Origin: Bacteroidales bacterium
Lineage (GTDB): Bacteria > Bacteroidota > Bacteroidia > Bacteroidales > UBA932
Assembly: GCA_017617715.1 (NCBI GenBank)
Contig: JAFZVQ010000003.1
Span: 1-64,000 of the forward strand
Direction of reading: 5' to 3'
Length of the DNA: 64,000 bases
This document shows, one piece after another, positions 7,764-15,479 of this stretch. The position numbers and the translations under genes were made by a program. Positions within the stretch are counted from its first letter, which is position 1, and every line of letters begins with the position of its first letter. The notes under the pieces are model-generated. The model made no database searches and had not been told where the DNA came from. It was given only the letters and a program-made list of their open reading frames with translations.

Positions 7764-9236
7764 ATGGACAGAAGAAAATTCCTCGGCACCATGGGGCTTG
7801 CAGCAGCAGCCGGCGCCGCCCTGCCTGCACTGAAATCCTGCGCTCCCGCCGAATCCGGCTGGAAGATTGGTGATGTGCGCGATTCCTACAGCGCAGACCT
7901 GCTGGTTGTCGGAGGCGGCCCGTCCGGAGTCTGTGCGGCCGTTGCCGCCGCCCGTGAAGGCCTGAAAGTGCTGCTGGTCGACAACGGCAATTGTCTTGGC
8001 GGCATGGGCACCAAAGGGCTTGTGGGGCCGTTCATGACATGTTACGACGCTTCAGGGGAAAACATGATAATCAGGGGGCTCTTTGAAGAGATAGTGGACA
8101 GGCTCGTTGCAGAAGGCGGCGCAATCCACCCGTCCAAGATACGCCAGGGCACAGAATTCACAGCCTGGATCAGCGAGGGGCACGACCACTGCACCCCTTT
8201 CGATCCCGAGATCCTGAAAAAGGTATATGACCGCTTATGCGCCGAAGCCGGCGTGAAGGTGCTCTTCCACGCCAATTTCCTCAGTCCCATTATGAAAGGC
8301 CGCAAGATATGCGGCGCGCTGCTGCTGACGCCTTCCGGTGTTGAGGCAGCCCGGGCAAGAATGGTCATTGACGCCACCGGCGACGGCACCGTCGCCTTCC
8401 GCGCAGGCGCGCCGTGCGTTTTCGGGGATCCGGAGAACAACCGCGTCCAGCCGGCATCGCTATTCTTCCGCATCAACAATGTCGACACCTACAGGCTCAT
8501 CGACGACGTCGTGCCGCACCTGCCCGAGTTCCGCAGGGTCAACGGTGTTAGCTACCGCTGCCTTCACTGGAGGGTGGCCGAGGCTGAAGCCGCCGGCGAA
8601 TGGGATCTCGCGCGTAAGTCCGTAAACATCTGGCGTTCAGTCGAAAAGGATCAGTGGGTAGTGAACTGCACCCGCATCCACGGAGTAGATGCCACCAATT
8701 GCGAAAGCCTCACAGACGCCGAAGTGGAAGGGCGCAGGCAGGTGGAAGAGCTCATGCACTTCTTCCGTAAATATGTCCCGGGCTGCGAAGTCGCCACCCT
8801 CATGGGCACGGGCTCGACCATGGGTATAAGGGAATCCCGCCACGTACAGGGAGATTTCGTGCTGCCCGTGCAGGATCTGATTGACGGGGTGATTCCCGAC
8901 GACAACATCCTGCTCTCCGCCAATTCCATCGACGTCCACGGGGCCATGGGTGGTCCCGCCGGCGGACTCTACATGCCGATCAATAAGAATATGTACGGAG
9001 TCCCCTACCGCTGCCTCTTGCCGAAAGACGTGGAAGGGCTGCTGCTGGCGGGGCGCTGTATCTCCGCAGACTCCCCGGCGGCCGGAGCCATTCGCGTGAT
9101 GCCTCCGGCAATGGCCATCGGCCAGGCCGCCGGCACCGCCGCCGCCCTCTGCCTGCAGCACGGCGCCTCCCCCGCCTCCCTCGACTACGCCGACCTGAAG
9201 GCCTCCCTTCTCAAACAAAAGGTCTTCCTCGGCTAG
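7764..9236 (+). CDS. Tat-exported FAD-dependent oxidoreductase
   Basis: 490 residues of the FAD_oxidored type, related in fold to succinate dehydrogenase and thiazole-biosynthesis flavoproteins. The N-terminus carries a twin-arginine signal (RRKFLG, residues 3-8) ending ALKSC, so it is probably exported folded with its FAD and may be lipid-anchored at Cys26. The dinucleotide-binding GGGPSG lies at 50-55, followed by an acidic residue at the strand end (LLVDN). A second FAD contact region GLLLAGRCISADSPAAGAIRVMPP lies near the C-terminus. The substrate is unknown. The gene is 48 bases after umuC and is probably a separate unit. Confidence 0.82.
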   Translation: MDRRKFLGTMGLAAAAGAALPALKSCAPAESGWKIGDVRDSYSADLLVVGGGPSGVCAAVAAAREGLKVLLVDNGNCLGGMGTKGLVGPFMTCYDASGENMIIRGLFEEIVDRLVAEGGAIHPSKIRQGTEFTAWISEGHDHCTPFDPEILKKVYDRLCAEAGVKVLFHANFLSPIMKGRKICGALLLTPSGVEAARARMVIDATGDGTVAFRAGAPCVFGDPENNRVQPASLFFRINNVDTYRLIDDVVPHLPEFRRVNGVSYRCLHWRVAEAEAAGEWDLARKSVNIWRSVEKDQWVVNCTRIHGVDATNCESLTDAEVEGRRQVEELMHFFRKYVPGCEVATLMGTGSTMGIRESRHVQGDFVLPVQDLIDGVIPDDNILLSANSIDVHGAMGGPAGGLYMPINKNMYGVPYRCLLPKDVEGLLLAGRCISADSPAAGAIRVMPPAMAIGQAAGTAAALCLQHGASPASLDYADLKASLLKQKVFLG

Positions 9237-9264
9237 CCCTCCGCACCGCAACCTCTACAATTCA

Positions 9265-10053
9265 ATGTTGTTGAGCCTGCTATATGTCTTGATATCCGGT
9301 ATCGCCCTGCCTGTCGGTGGCATCCAGATGCAGTACCTTTGGCGGAACCAGCTGGGCGATGTGTATTCACTGGGGCTTGGCAGCGCCGCATGCCTGGGCG
9401 CCGCAGCCGCCACGATGTCCGGCTGGTGCTCGTTGACCGTGGGCAGTTTCGTCTGCACTCTAATATGCACGATCGTGTGCTTCTTCGTGACGCTCAAGGT
9501 CAGCACCCAGAGCCTGATCACATTCGGCATCCTGTTCGGCACTTTCATAGGCTCTCTGGGCACCATCGTTGTCACTAACGCGCCCAACGGTGACTTGCTG
9601 AAGCAGTATTATCTATGGGGTGCCGCCAATTTCAACATGGAGGGGGTGACTGCCGGCGATATCGTCTTCTCGCTGTGTCTCTTTGCCGCAGGGCTCGCCG
9701 CCGCATTGCTGGACAGCCGCCGGCTGACCAGCCATTTCCGGGGCGAAATCGAACTCAGCAAGCCTCACAAGGCGCTCAGCCTTCTGGCAATAATGTTTCT
9801 CGTCACCAGCGCCGTCAGCATATGCGGACCTATCGGTTTCATATCCCTTGGCGTGCCCAACCTCAGCCGCATCCTCTGCAAGAAAGAGGATATCCGTATC
9901 CATTACGCCATCTCTTCCGCAATGGGAGTGGCGCTCCTTCTGATTACCTTCCTGGTGGTCAAGTACGTCAACTTCGGTATCTATCTTCCCATCAGCGCCA
10001 CCATGGCAATCATCGCCCTCCCGCTGATGGCGATACTATTCATAAGAAAATAA
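9265..10053 (+). CDS. FecCD-family ABC permease, N-terminally short
   Basis: Resembles permeases of iron-siderophore, heme or vitamin B12 importers (FecCD/BtuC). 262 residues against the usual 320-340. The protein starts in the helix just before the conserved stretch, here QYLWRNQLGDVYSLGLGS (usually like RNPLADPxxLG), so about the first two membrane helices are absent. The C-terminal part, including GPIGFISLGVPNLSR, is intact. No ATPase, binding protein or TonB receptor of this system is beside it. It may be a remnant or a partial permease; the reading frame itself is clean. It starts 28 bases after the oxidoreductase stop. Confidence 0.75.
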   Translation: MLLSLLYVLISGIALPVGGIQMQYLWRNQLGDVYSLGLGSAACLGAAAATMSGWCSLTVGSFVCTLICTIVCFFVTLKVSTQSLITFGILFGTFIGSLGTIVVTNAPNGDLLKQYYLWGAANFNMEGVTAGDIVFSLCLFAAGLAAALLDSRRLTSHFRGEIELSKPHKALSLLAIMFLVTSAVSICGPIGFISLGVPNLSRILCKKEDIRIHYAISSAMGVALLLITFLVVKYVNFGIYLPISATMAIIALPLMAILFIRK

Positions 10054-10065
10054 TGTAATAAGAAT

Positions 10066-10629
10066 ATGCAGAACATTACCGATGCTGATGTCAGGCAGTT
10101 GCTGCTGGTGGTATGGGTTGGGGGATCCAATGCCAGGGTGGTGTATTATGTGAAGGGAGCTAAAGGATGGAGAATCAGGGGAAAAGGGGATGCGTTCGTG
10201 GGGAAGAACGGGATAGGGAAAGCAAAGGAGGGTGATGCGAAGACACCTGTCGGCACGCTGCGGCCACTGAGGGCTTTCGGCATACTTCCTAACCCCGGCA
10301 CGGCGCTCCCCTGGATACAGGTGCGCCCCGGCACGATAGCCTGCGACGAAGAAGGTCCTTGCTACAACCGAATACTGCAAATGAGCGGCTGGGGTAATGG
10401 TAACCCTATCGACATCAGCGGAGAATACATGTGGGAACTCACGCCCGAATACGATTATGGCATCGAGACCGACTTCAATAAAGAATGCGTGTGGCCGCTT
10501 GGCTCAGCCATCTTCATCCACTGCAAAGGCGCAAAGGCATGGACAGGCGGCTGCGTGGCCCTGGACAAGCCCCTGATGAAAAAAATCCTGAGGACCGCCG
10601 ATGACGGTCTCAGGATTATTATCAGGTGA
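10066..10629 (+). CDS. L,D-transpeptidase (YkuD) family protein
   Basis: 187 residues. The catalytic region reads IFIHC at about 149-153 and WTGGCVALD at 159-167, with His152 and Cys163 in the places of the YkuD HG...SxGC motif. Such enzymes form 3-3 peptidoglycan cross-links or attach proteins to the wall. There is no signal peptide or membrane helix, so it may be cytoplasmic, exported another way, or its start may be misplaced. It begins 12 bases after the permease stop. Its last codons contain a hairpin that appears to end transcription of the convergent transposase gene. Confidence 0.77.
   Translation: MQNITDADVRQLLLVVWVGGSNARVVYYVKGAKGWRIRGKGDAFVGKNGIGKAKEGDAKTPVGTLRPLRAFGILPNPGTALPWIQVRPGTIACDEEGPCYNRILQMSGWGNGNPIDISGEYMWELTPEYDYGIETDFNKECVWPLGSAIFIHCKGAKAWTGGCVALDKPLMKKILRTADDGLRIIIR
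10579..10617 (-). terminator. Terminator of the transposase gene, inside the transpeptidase coding end
   Basis: AATCCTGAG (10584-10592) pairs with CTCAGGATT (10609-10617), extended inward by ACCG/CGGT after a one-base bulge. On the minus strand the stem runs into a T-run (complement of 10579-10585), the form of an intrinsic terminator. It lies 17 bases after the transposase stop and overlaps the last codons of the plus-strand gene. There is no T-run on the plus side. Confidence 0.65.
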
Positions 10630-10633
10630 ATCT

Positions 10634-11365
10634 TCATTTCTTTTTGGGTATTATAGTCTGGGCTAGTACAGAAGGGCTGATTCTCAGCATTCTGCATATT
10701 TGTTTATCCGACGCGTTGTAATCGAAACGCAACACTTTAGCCATCTCGATTTTTGCTTCTCCCGGTATTAGGCTCGGTGATGATTGGCCGAACCTTTCCT
10801 TGCAGGAAGCTGAAATGATGCGATATAGTTCATCATCAGTATAGAAAATGCTCTCGCCAATCGTCTTCGCGATATCTTTCTGGCCCTCTATACTTCTGGA
10901 AATCATGTTAAAATAGTGTGATGCATCTCGGAACAAACCTTCACCGAGTGCCAGCGCGCAGAAAGACGGCGGCGCGGCAAAACCGTCAAGGGCCATTACG
11001 TTGTCCACCACATCAGCCAGATGTGAATGCAAAATGCTCCTGCGTTCCCGTACTGTAAAGGGGCGTTTGCATTTTTCGTAGTACTTCATTGCCATTGGGG
11101 AGAAGTAAAAACTGTTGGCGCCCCATGGATAGGAGAAAGGACTAAACTCAGGATGCACGATAAAACCATTCCTGTTGTTGTAGACTACGACATTACGGGC
11201 TTCCGGGAGGGTCATAATGGCCCGGTATTTACACTCGAGCTTTTTCAAAATACCCCTTCTTCCAGTTTTATCGAAGTATCTTGACAAATAGTAATGGATC
11301 TGATTAAAGCATTCCTTAATAGTATACTCGCTACCTGTCAGAGTGAAATGCAAGTGATTGCTCAT
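10634..11365 (-). CDS. Y1/REP-associated transposase-like protein, C-terminal major part
   Basis: 243 residues starting with MSNHLHFTLTG, the HUH metal-binding motif of Y1 (IS200/RAYT-type) transposases. In the family this motif lies about 60 residues into the protein, so this frame lacks its N-terminus, which is encoded in the frame ending at 11362. A C-terminal helix-turn-helix-like end (ASDKQICRMLRISPSVLAQ) is present, as in Bacteroidetes members I recall. HUH enzymes cut single-stranded DNA at hairpins; REP-associated ones are tied to palindromic repeats, and such repeats lie just beyond at 11640-11769. Either frameshifted or expressed by coupling or slippage. Confidence 0.7.
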   Translation of the reverse strand: MSNHLHFTLTGSEYTIKECFNQIHYYLSRYFDKTGRRGILKKLECKYRAIMTLPEARNVVVYNNRNGFIVHPEFSPFSYPWGANSFYFSPMAMKYYEKCKRPFTVRERRSILHSHLADVVDNVMALDGFAAPPSFCALALGEGLFRDASHYFNMISRSIEGQKDIAKTIGESIFYTDDELYRIISASCKERFGQSSPSLIPGEAKIEMAKVLRFDYNASDKQICRMLRISPSVLAQTIIPKKK

Positions 11366-11562
11366 TTCTGGAAGGTTACTAGTTGCACTGATGGAAGTGA
11401 GACGACCACGAAGCCAATGATAAACATTGCGGCTTTGTAGTCATCATCATTTTGGAAGATAATCTCAAACGATTCAGGAGTCCAAAGATGCCACCAATTT
11501 GAGGCTGAGGCAAAGCAGTCAGAACAGCGCTGCTCTAATTCATAAAAGTTGTTCATAGTCAA
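11362..11562 (-). CDS. N-terminal fragment of the split transposase-like gene
   Basis: 66 residues resembling the N-terminus of the same family: a helical start (NNFYELEQRCSDCF) and then WHLWTPESFEIIFQNDDDYKAAMFIIGF. It ends TFQK-stop at AAATGA, whose ATG begins the next frame. Reading back one base there gives TFQKMSNHLH, exactly the continuity seen in relatives (TFxxMSNHLH). So a single-base loss, a programmed -1 shift, or stop-restart across ATGA explains the break. It is too short to act alone. Confidence 0.7.
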   Translation of the reverse strand: MTMNNFYELEQRCSDCFASASNWWHLWTPESFEIIFQNDDDYKAAMFIIGFVVVSLPSVQLVTFQK

Positions 11563-11639
11563 AGTGTCAATATAGTTTCCCGCAATTTAGAAAAAAAATA
11601 GGGAAATAATAACTGCCCTCATGAAAAAACATCTCTAGG

Positions 11640-11769
11640 GGAACAAAGAAGGCGACTTTGTTCCAGAAACGCCACAAATGAAGAATTCGGGAACAAGGAA
11701 ACGAGATTTGTTCCCGGAGCAGCCTAGATACAGTAATCGGGAACAAGACGGAGGGTCTTGTTCCCGATT
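11640..11769. repeat. Three REP-like palindromes sharing GGAACAA/TTGTTCC
   Basis: Three hairpins in 130 bases. Hairpin 1: 11640-11648 with 11656-11664, 9 bp, 7-base loop. Hairpin 2: 11688-11696 with 11708-11716, 9 bp, 11-base loop. Hairpin 3: 11735-11749 with 11755-11769, perfect 15 bp, 5-base loop. All contain GGAACAA/TTGTTCC, while loops and flanks differ. None has a T-run, so they do not look like ordinary terminators. They sit between the split transposase (5' end at 11562) and the end of rny (11795). Confidence 0.85.
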
Positions 11770-11794
11770 AACGTCGGATTCTTGAGCGCCGGAG

Positions 11795-13333
11795 CTATTT
11801 GGCGATGGCGACGCTGCGGGTTTCGCGGATCACGGTGATTTTCACCTGGCCGGGGTAGGTCATCTCGTCCTGGATACGCTGGGCGATGTCCGTGGAGAGG
11901 CGGGCGGCCTGCTCGTCGCTGACTTCGTCTGCGCCGACTATGACGCGGAGCTCGCGGCCGGCCTGGATGGCGTAGGATTTCGTCACACCAGGATAGGATG
12001 CTGCAAGGTCTTCCATACCCTTCAGGCGCTTGATGTAGGACTCGATCACCTCGCGGCGGGCACCGGGACGGGCGCCGGAGATGGCGTCGCCCACGAGCAC
12101 CAGAGGAGCGTAGATGGTGGTCATCTCCATTTCTTCATGGTGCGCACCGATACAGTTGCATATCTCGGGACGCTCCTTGTACTGCTCGGCGAGCTTGGCA
12201 CCGAGAAGGGCGTGCGGCAGTTCGGGCTCCTCTTCGGACACCTTGCCGATATCGTGGAGAAGGCCGGCGCGCTTGGCGGTCTTGGGATTCAGGCCAAGCT
12301 CGGAAGCCATTATAGCACAGATGTTTGCAACTTCACGGGAGTGCTGGAGCAAGTTCTGGCCATAAGAACTGCGGTACTTCATTCGGCCAATCATGCGCAC
12401 CAGCTCGATGTTGAGGCCATGGATGCCGAGATCGATGCAGGTACGTTTGCCGGTCTCGAGGATTTCCTCCTCCAGCTGCTTGCTCACCTTGGCCACGACC
12501 TCCTCGATACGGGCGGGGTGGATGCGGCCGTCAATAACCAGCTGGTGCAGGGACAGACGGGCGACCTCGCGGCGCACGGGATCGAAGGCGCTGATCAGGA
12601 TGGCGTCGGGGGTGTCGTCCACGACTATTTCAACTCCGGTGGCTGCTTCGAGAGCGCGGATGTTGCGGCCTTCCCTGCCGATTATGCGACCTTTCACCTC
12701 GTCGTTGTCGATGGGGAAAGTGGTCACGGCATTCTCTATGGCAGTTTCGGTCGCGGTGCGCTGTATAGTGTTGATAACTATACGCTTGGCTTCCTTGGCT
12801 GCATTCAGGCGGGCCTCGTCCATAGCTTCGTTGATGTAGGCCTGGGCCTCGGTGCGGGCCTCGGCTTTCATGTTCTCGATCAGCATGTTCTTGGCCTCCT
12901 GGGCGCTCATGCCGGCAATGGTCTCAAGCTGGCGGTTGGCCTGTGAGCGAAGCTGCTCCGCCTCCTCCATCTTGGTTTCGAGCATGGCCTTCTGGGCGTT
13001 GACCTGTCCTCGCTGGGAGTCGAGGTCGTGCTTCTGCTTGCTCAGTTCGTTGGCCTGCTGGTTGAGCTGGCCCTCGCGGGACTTGATGTTGTTTTCGCGT
13101 TCGCGGAGCTCGTTGTTGCGCTGGCTGACCTTCTGGTCGTGCTCGCTCTTGAGCTGGAGGAACTTTTCCTTGGCCTGCAGGATCTTCTGCTGCTTGATGT
13201 TTTCGCCCTCAAGCTCGGCCTTTTCGATAATCGCTGCTGCGCGTCCTTTTGCGGCCGCACGGCTGACCGCTATATAAATTGCCAGGGCGATGACTGCACC
13301 GGCGATGGCTGCTAGGATATAGTACAAAATCAT
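11795..13333 (-). CDS. rny: Ribonuclease Y
   Basis: Membrane-tethered endoribonuclease that starts mRNA decay. 512 residues, the family length. Residues 1-20 are a membrane anchor ([21 protein letters not shown]). About 25-175 is a long charged coiled coil. A KH RNA-binding domain lies near 205-270 ([19 protein letters not shown]). An HD domain carries the catalytic His-Asp near residue 357 ([12 protein letters not shown]). A -7 box TAAATTTG lies 20 bases before the ATG. In Bacteroides as I remember it, rny directly follows zapA; here zapA is about 10 kb away with a Sus locus between. Confidence 0.96.
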   Translation of the reverse strand: MILYYILAAIAGAVIALAIYIAVSRAAAKGRAAAIIEKAELEGENIKQQKILQAKEKFLQLKSEHDQKVSQRNNELRERENNIKSREGQLNQQANELSKQKHDLDSQRGQVNAQKAMLETKMEEAEQLRSQANRQLETIAGMSAQEAKNMLIENMKAEARTEAQAYINEAMDEARLNAAKEAKRIVINTIQRTATETAIENAVTTFPIDNDEVKGRIIGREGRNIRALEAATGVEIVVDDTPDAILISAFDPVRREVARLSLHQLVIDGRIHPARIEEVVAKVSKQLEEEILETGKRTCIDLGIHGLNIELVRMIGRMKYRSSYGQNLLQHSREVANICAIMASELGLNPKTAKRAGLLHDIGKVSEEEPELPHALLGAKLAEQYKERPEICNCIGAHHEEMEMTTIYAPLVLVGDAISGARPGARREVIESYIKRLKGMEDLAASYPGVTKSYAIQAGRELRVIVGADEVSDEQAARLSTDIAQRIQDEMTYPGQVKITVIRETRSVAIAK

Positions 13334-13352
13334 ATATATATATTTAATCTTA

Positions 13353-13360
13353 CAAATTTA
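13353..13360 (-). promoter_or_regulatory. -7 box of rny
   Basis: Minus strand TAAATTTG fits TAnnTTTG, 19 bases before the ATG at 13333. No convincing -33 element at the usual distance. Confidence 0.5.
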
Positions 13361-13419
13361 ACGTTTTTTCCTCGAAAACCGCAAGAGCAAAAGTTAAAAT
13401 TTCTTTTTTGCTCACTTTT

Positions 13420-13464
13420 ATTGTTTTTTTCTTCAATTAATAGTATTTTAGTCAATTAATAGTA
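13420..13464 (+). promoter_or_regulatory. Promoter of the Sus locus with 13-bp direct repeats
   Basis: ATTG (13420-13423) and TATTTTAG (13444-13451), 20 bases apart, resemble -33 and -7 elements. A perfect 13-bp direct repeat, TCAATTAATAGTA, occurs at 13433-13445 and 13452-13464 (period 19), one copy overlapping and one touching the -7 box. This is the arrangement of a regulator's operator. An AGGAAA ribosome-binding site precedes the ATG at 13478. Confidence 0.45.
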
Positions 13465-13477
13465 ACACAGGAAACTG

Positions 13478-15433
13478 ATGAAAACCCGCAATCTGCTGTT
13501 TATCTTCCTTCTGGCCCTCGCCGGCCTTCTGCTCGCATCATGCAACAATGGCAAGAATGACCCCGACGAAGGCGAAAAGATCATCATTACCAATGTTTTA
13601 CTCCCCTCGAGCCTGGAAATTGAGGAGGGCAGCCCCGTGAGCATTGAACTCCGCGGCACCACCCACATCAAGGAGAGCGATGAGATAGTCCTCCGCTCAG
13701 GCTCCGGGACCGACTATGCCTGCCCTATCATTTCCATTGAAGACGGCGACATGTTGAAATTCCAGCTGACCGATGAAATCACAAGCGGTACTTATAAGGT
13801 CTACGTGCGCAGGGCCGGGATCAACAATTATGTCGGCACTATGGCCCTCACCCTTCTCATGTCCCTATCCGTGGATCCACAGCCCGGCACAACCATCTAT
13901 GGCATAGTGCATTGCGACGGCAAGCCCGTGCCCGGAGCGCTGGTGTCCGACGGCGAATTCATCGTAAAGACCGACAACAAGGGCATTTACCAGATTGCCT
14001 CCCAGAAGAAGTGGAAATATGTCTTCGTAATCATCCCCGGCGGCTACATGGTCCCCTGCCAGGGCGTACTTCCTAAGTTTCACGAAACCCTTTCCATGCC
14101 GGCCAACACCCCCGAACGCAAGGACTTCGAACTTATCAAAACAGACAACGACAAGTTCAACCTCTTCGTCTGCGGCGACTTTCACCTCGCCAAGCGCAAC
14201 GAAGACATAGCCCAGTTCAACAAACTGGCGGCGACCCTAAACAAGGCCATCTCCGACTCCACCGGCCCCTGCTACATAATGACCCTCGGAGACATGACAT
14301 GGGACGTCTACTGGTACAGCAACACCTACCAGTTCCCCCAGTACCTCGAGACCATGAACGGCAACCTGAGCACCCCCTTCTTCCACACCATGGGCAACCA
14401 CGACAACGACATGAACTCCGTGGGAGACTACAACAAGGCCTTCAGGTACACCCGCGACATCGCCCCGACATTCTACTCCTTCAACCTGGGCAAGATCCAT
14501 TTCATAGTGCTGGACAACATCGACTACAACAACGTCGGCACGGGTTCCGATCTCCGCAGCGAATACAAGAAGAATTACACCGCCGAGCAGATGGCCTGGC
14601 TTGCCAAGGACCTCTCATACGTGGACAAGTCCACCCCGGTGTTCATCACCTCCCACGCCCCGGTATCGTATCCCAACGGCACAGCCTGGAGCAACACCTA
14701 CCTGAACGGAGCCGACTCCGCAGGGGAAGCCAACATGACAGAATTCCTCAGCGCAGTGTCCACCCACAAGGTGCATTTCCTCAGCGGCCACACCCACAAC
14801 ATCTTCAACCGCAAGCACTCGGCCAACTTCTCCGAGCATAACAGCGGCGCGATCTGCGGCTCATGGTGGTGGTCCGGTCACCTGACGAGCGGCATCCACC
14901 TCTCGCAGGACGGCGCCCCGGGCGGCTTCGGCATATGGCGATTCGACGGCACCCACTTCACCCAGAGCTTCCAGGCCGGCGGCCACGACATCGACTACCA
15001 GTTCCGCGCCTACGACATCAACAAGGTCAAGGAATACATCACCCCCGACCTGGGAGGTAATCACAAGGACTTCACAAAGTACTCCACCGCCATGTCGGCC
15101 TACCCGGCCAACACCATCCTGGTGAACGTCTGGGACTACGACCCGGACTGGACGGTCAAGATCACGGAAAACGGGAAAGAGCTTGGCGTGCAGCATGTGG
15201 CGGCCTACGACCCGCTCCACATAGTGGCCCTGTCCGGTCCCCGCTGCAAGAGTTCCTCGGCCAGCTCCACCCCCAGTTTCCTGACCGGCTCCTGGCCCCA
15301 TTTCTTCAAGGCCACCGCCTCAAGCGCCACTTCCACCGTCACTGTCACCGTCACCGACCGCAACGGCAAGACCTACACCGAGACAATGACGCGCCCGAAG
15401 GCTCTTTCCGTGGCCGATTACCGCAACAAATAA
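13478..15433 (+). CDS. Secreted calcineurin-like phosphoesterase lipoprotein
   Basis: 651 residues. Lipoprotein signal ends LASC. An Ig-like domain follows (about 35-125), then a carboxypeptidase-regulatory-like fold (about 140-210; IYGIVHCDGKPVPGALVSDG), then the metallophosphatase core with all metal motifs: GDFH near 233, GDMTWD near 270, GNHD near 305, SHAP near 391 and GHTH near 435. A C-terminal beta domain completes the protein. It would hydrolyse phosphomonoesters or phosphodiesters at the cell surface or in the periplasm. It precedes SusC by 46 bases and is the only hydrolase in this locus, which suggests a phosphorylated ligand. Confidence 0.87.
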   Translation: MKTRNLLFIFLLALAGLLLASCNNGKNDPDEGEKIIITNVLLPSSLEIEEGSPVSIELRGTTHIKESDEIVLRSGSGTDYACPIISIEDGDMLKFQLTDEITSGTYKVYVRRAGINNYVGTMALTLLMSLSVDPQPGTTIYGIVHCDGKPVPGALVSDGEFIVKTDNKGIYQIASQKKWKYVFVIIPGGYMVPCQGVLPKFHETLSMPANTPERKDFELIKTDNDKFNLFVCGDFHLAKRNEDIAQFNKLAATLNKAISDSTGPCYIMTLGDMTWDVYWYSNTYQFPQYLETMNGNLSTPFFHTMGNHDNDMNSVGDYNKAFRYTRDIAPTFYSFNLGKIHFIVLDNIDYNNVGTGSDLRSEYKKNYTAEQMAWLAKDLSYVDKSTPVFITSHAPVSYPNGTAWSNTYLNGADSAGEANMTEFLSAVSTHKVHFLSGHTHNIFNRKHSANFSEHNSGAICGSWWWSGHLTSGIHLSQDGAPGGFGIWRFDGTHFTQSFQAGGHDIDYQFRAYDINKVKEYITPDLGGNHKDFTKYSTAMSAYPANTILVNVWDYDPDWTVKITENGKELGVQHVAAYDPLHIVALSGPRCKSSSASSTPSFLTGSWPHFFKATASSATSTVTVTVTDRNGKTYTETMTRPKALSVADYRNK

Positions 15434-15479
15434 TTCACCATTATATAATTCTAACACAATCCGTTAACCACAAACTATC

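Noticed and set aside
11735-11769. Perfect 15-bp hairpin as terminator of rny
   Set aside because: It lies 26 bases after the rny stop, but there is no T-run on either strand and its core recurs in two neighbouring hairpins, so a repeat family explains it better.
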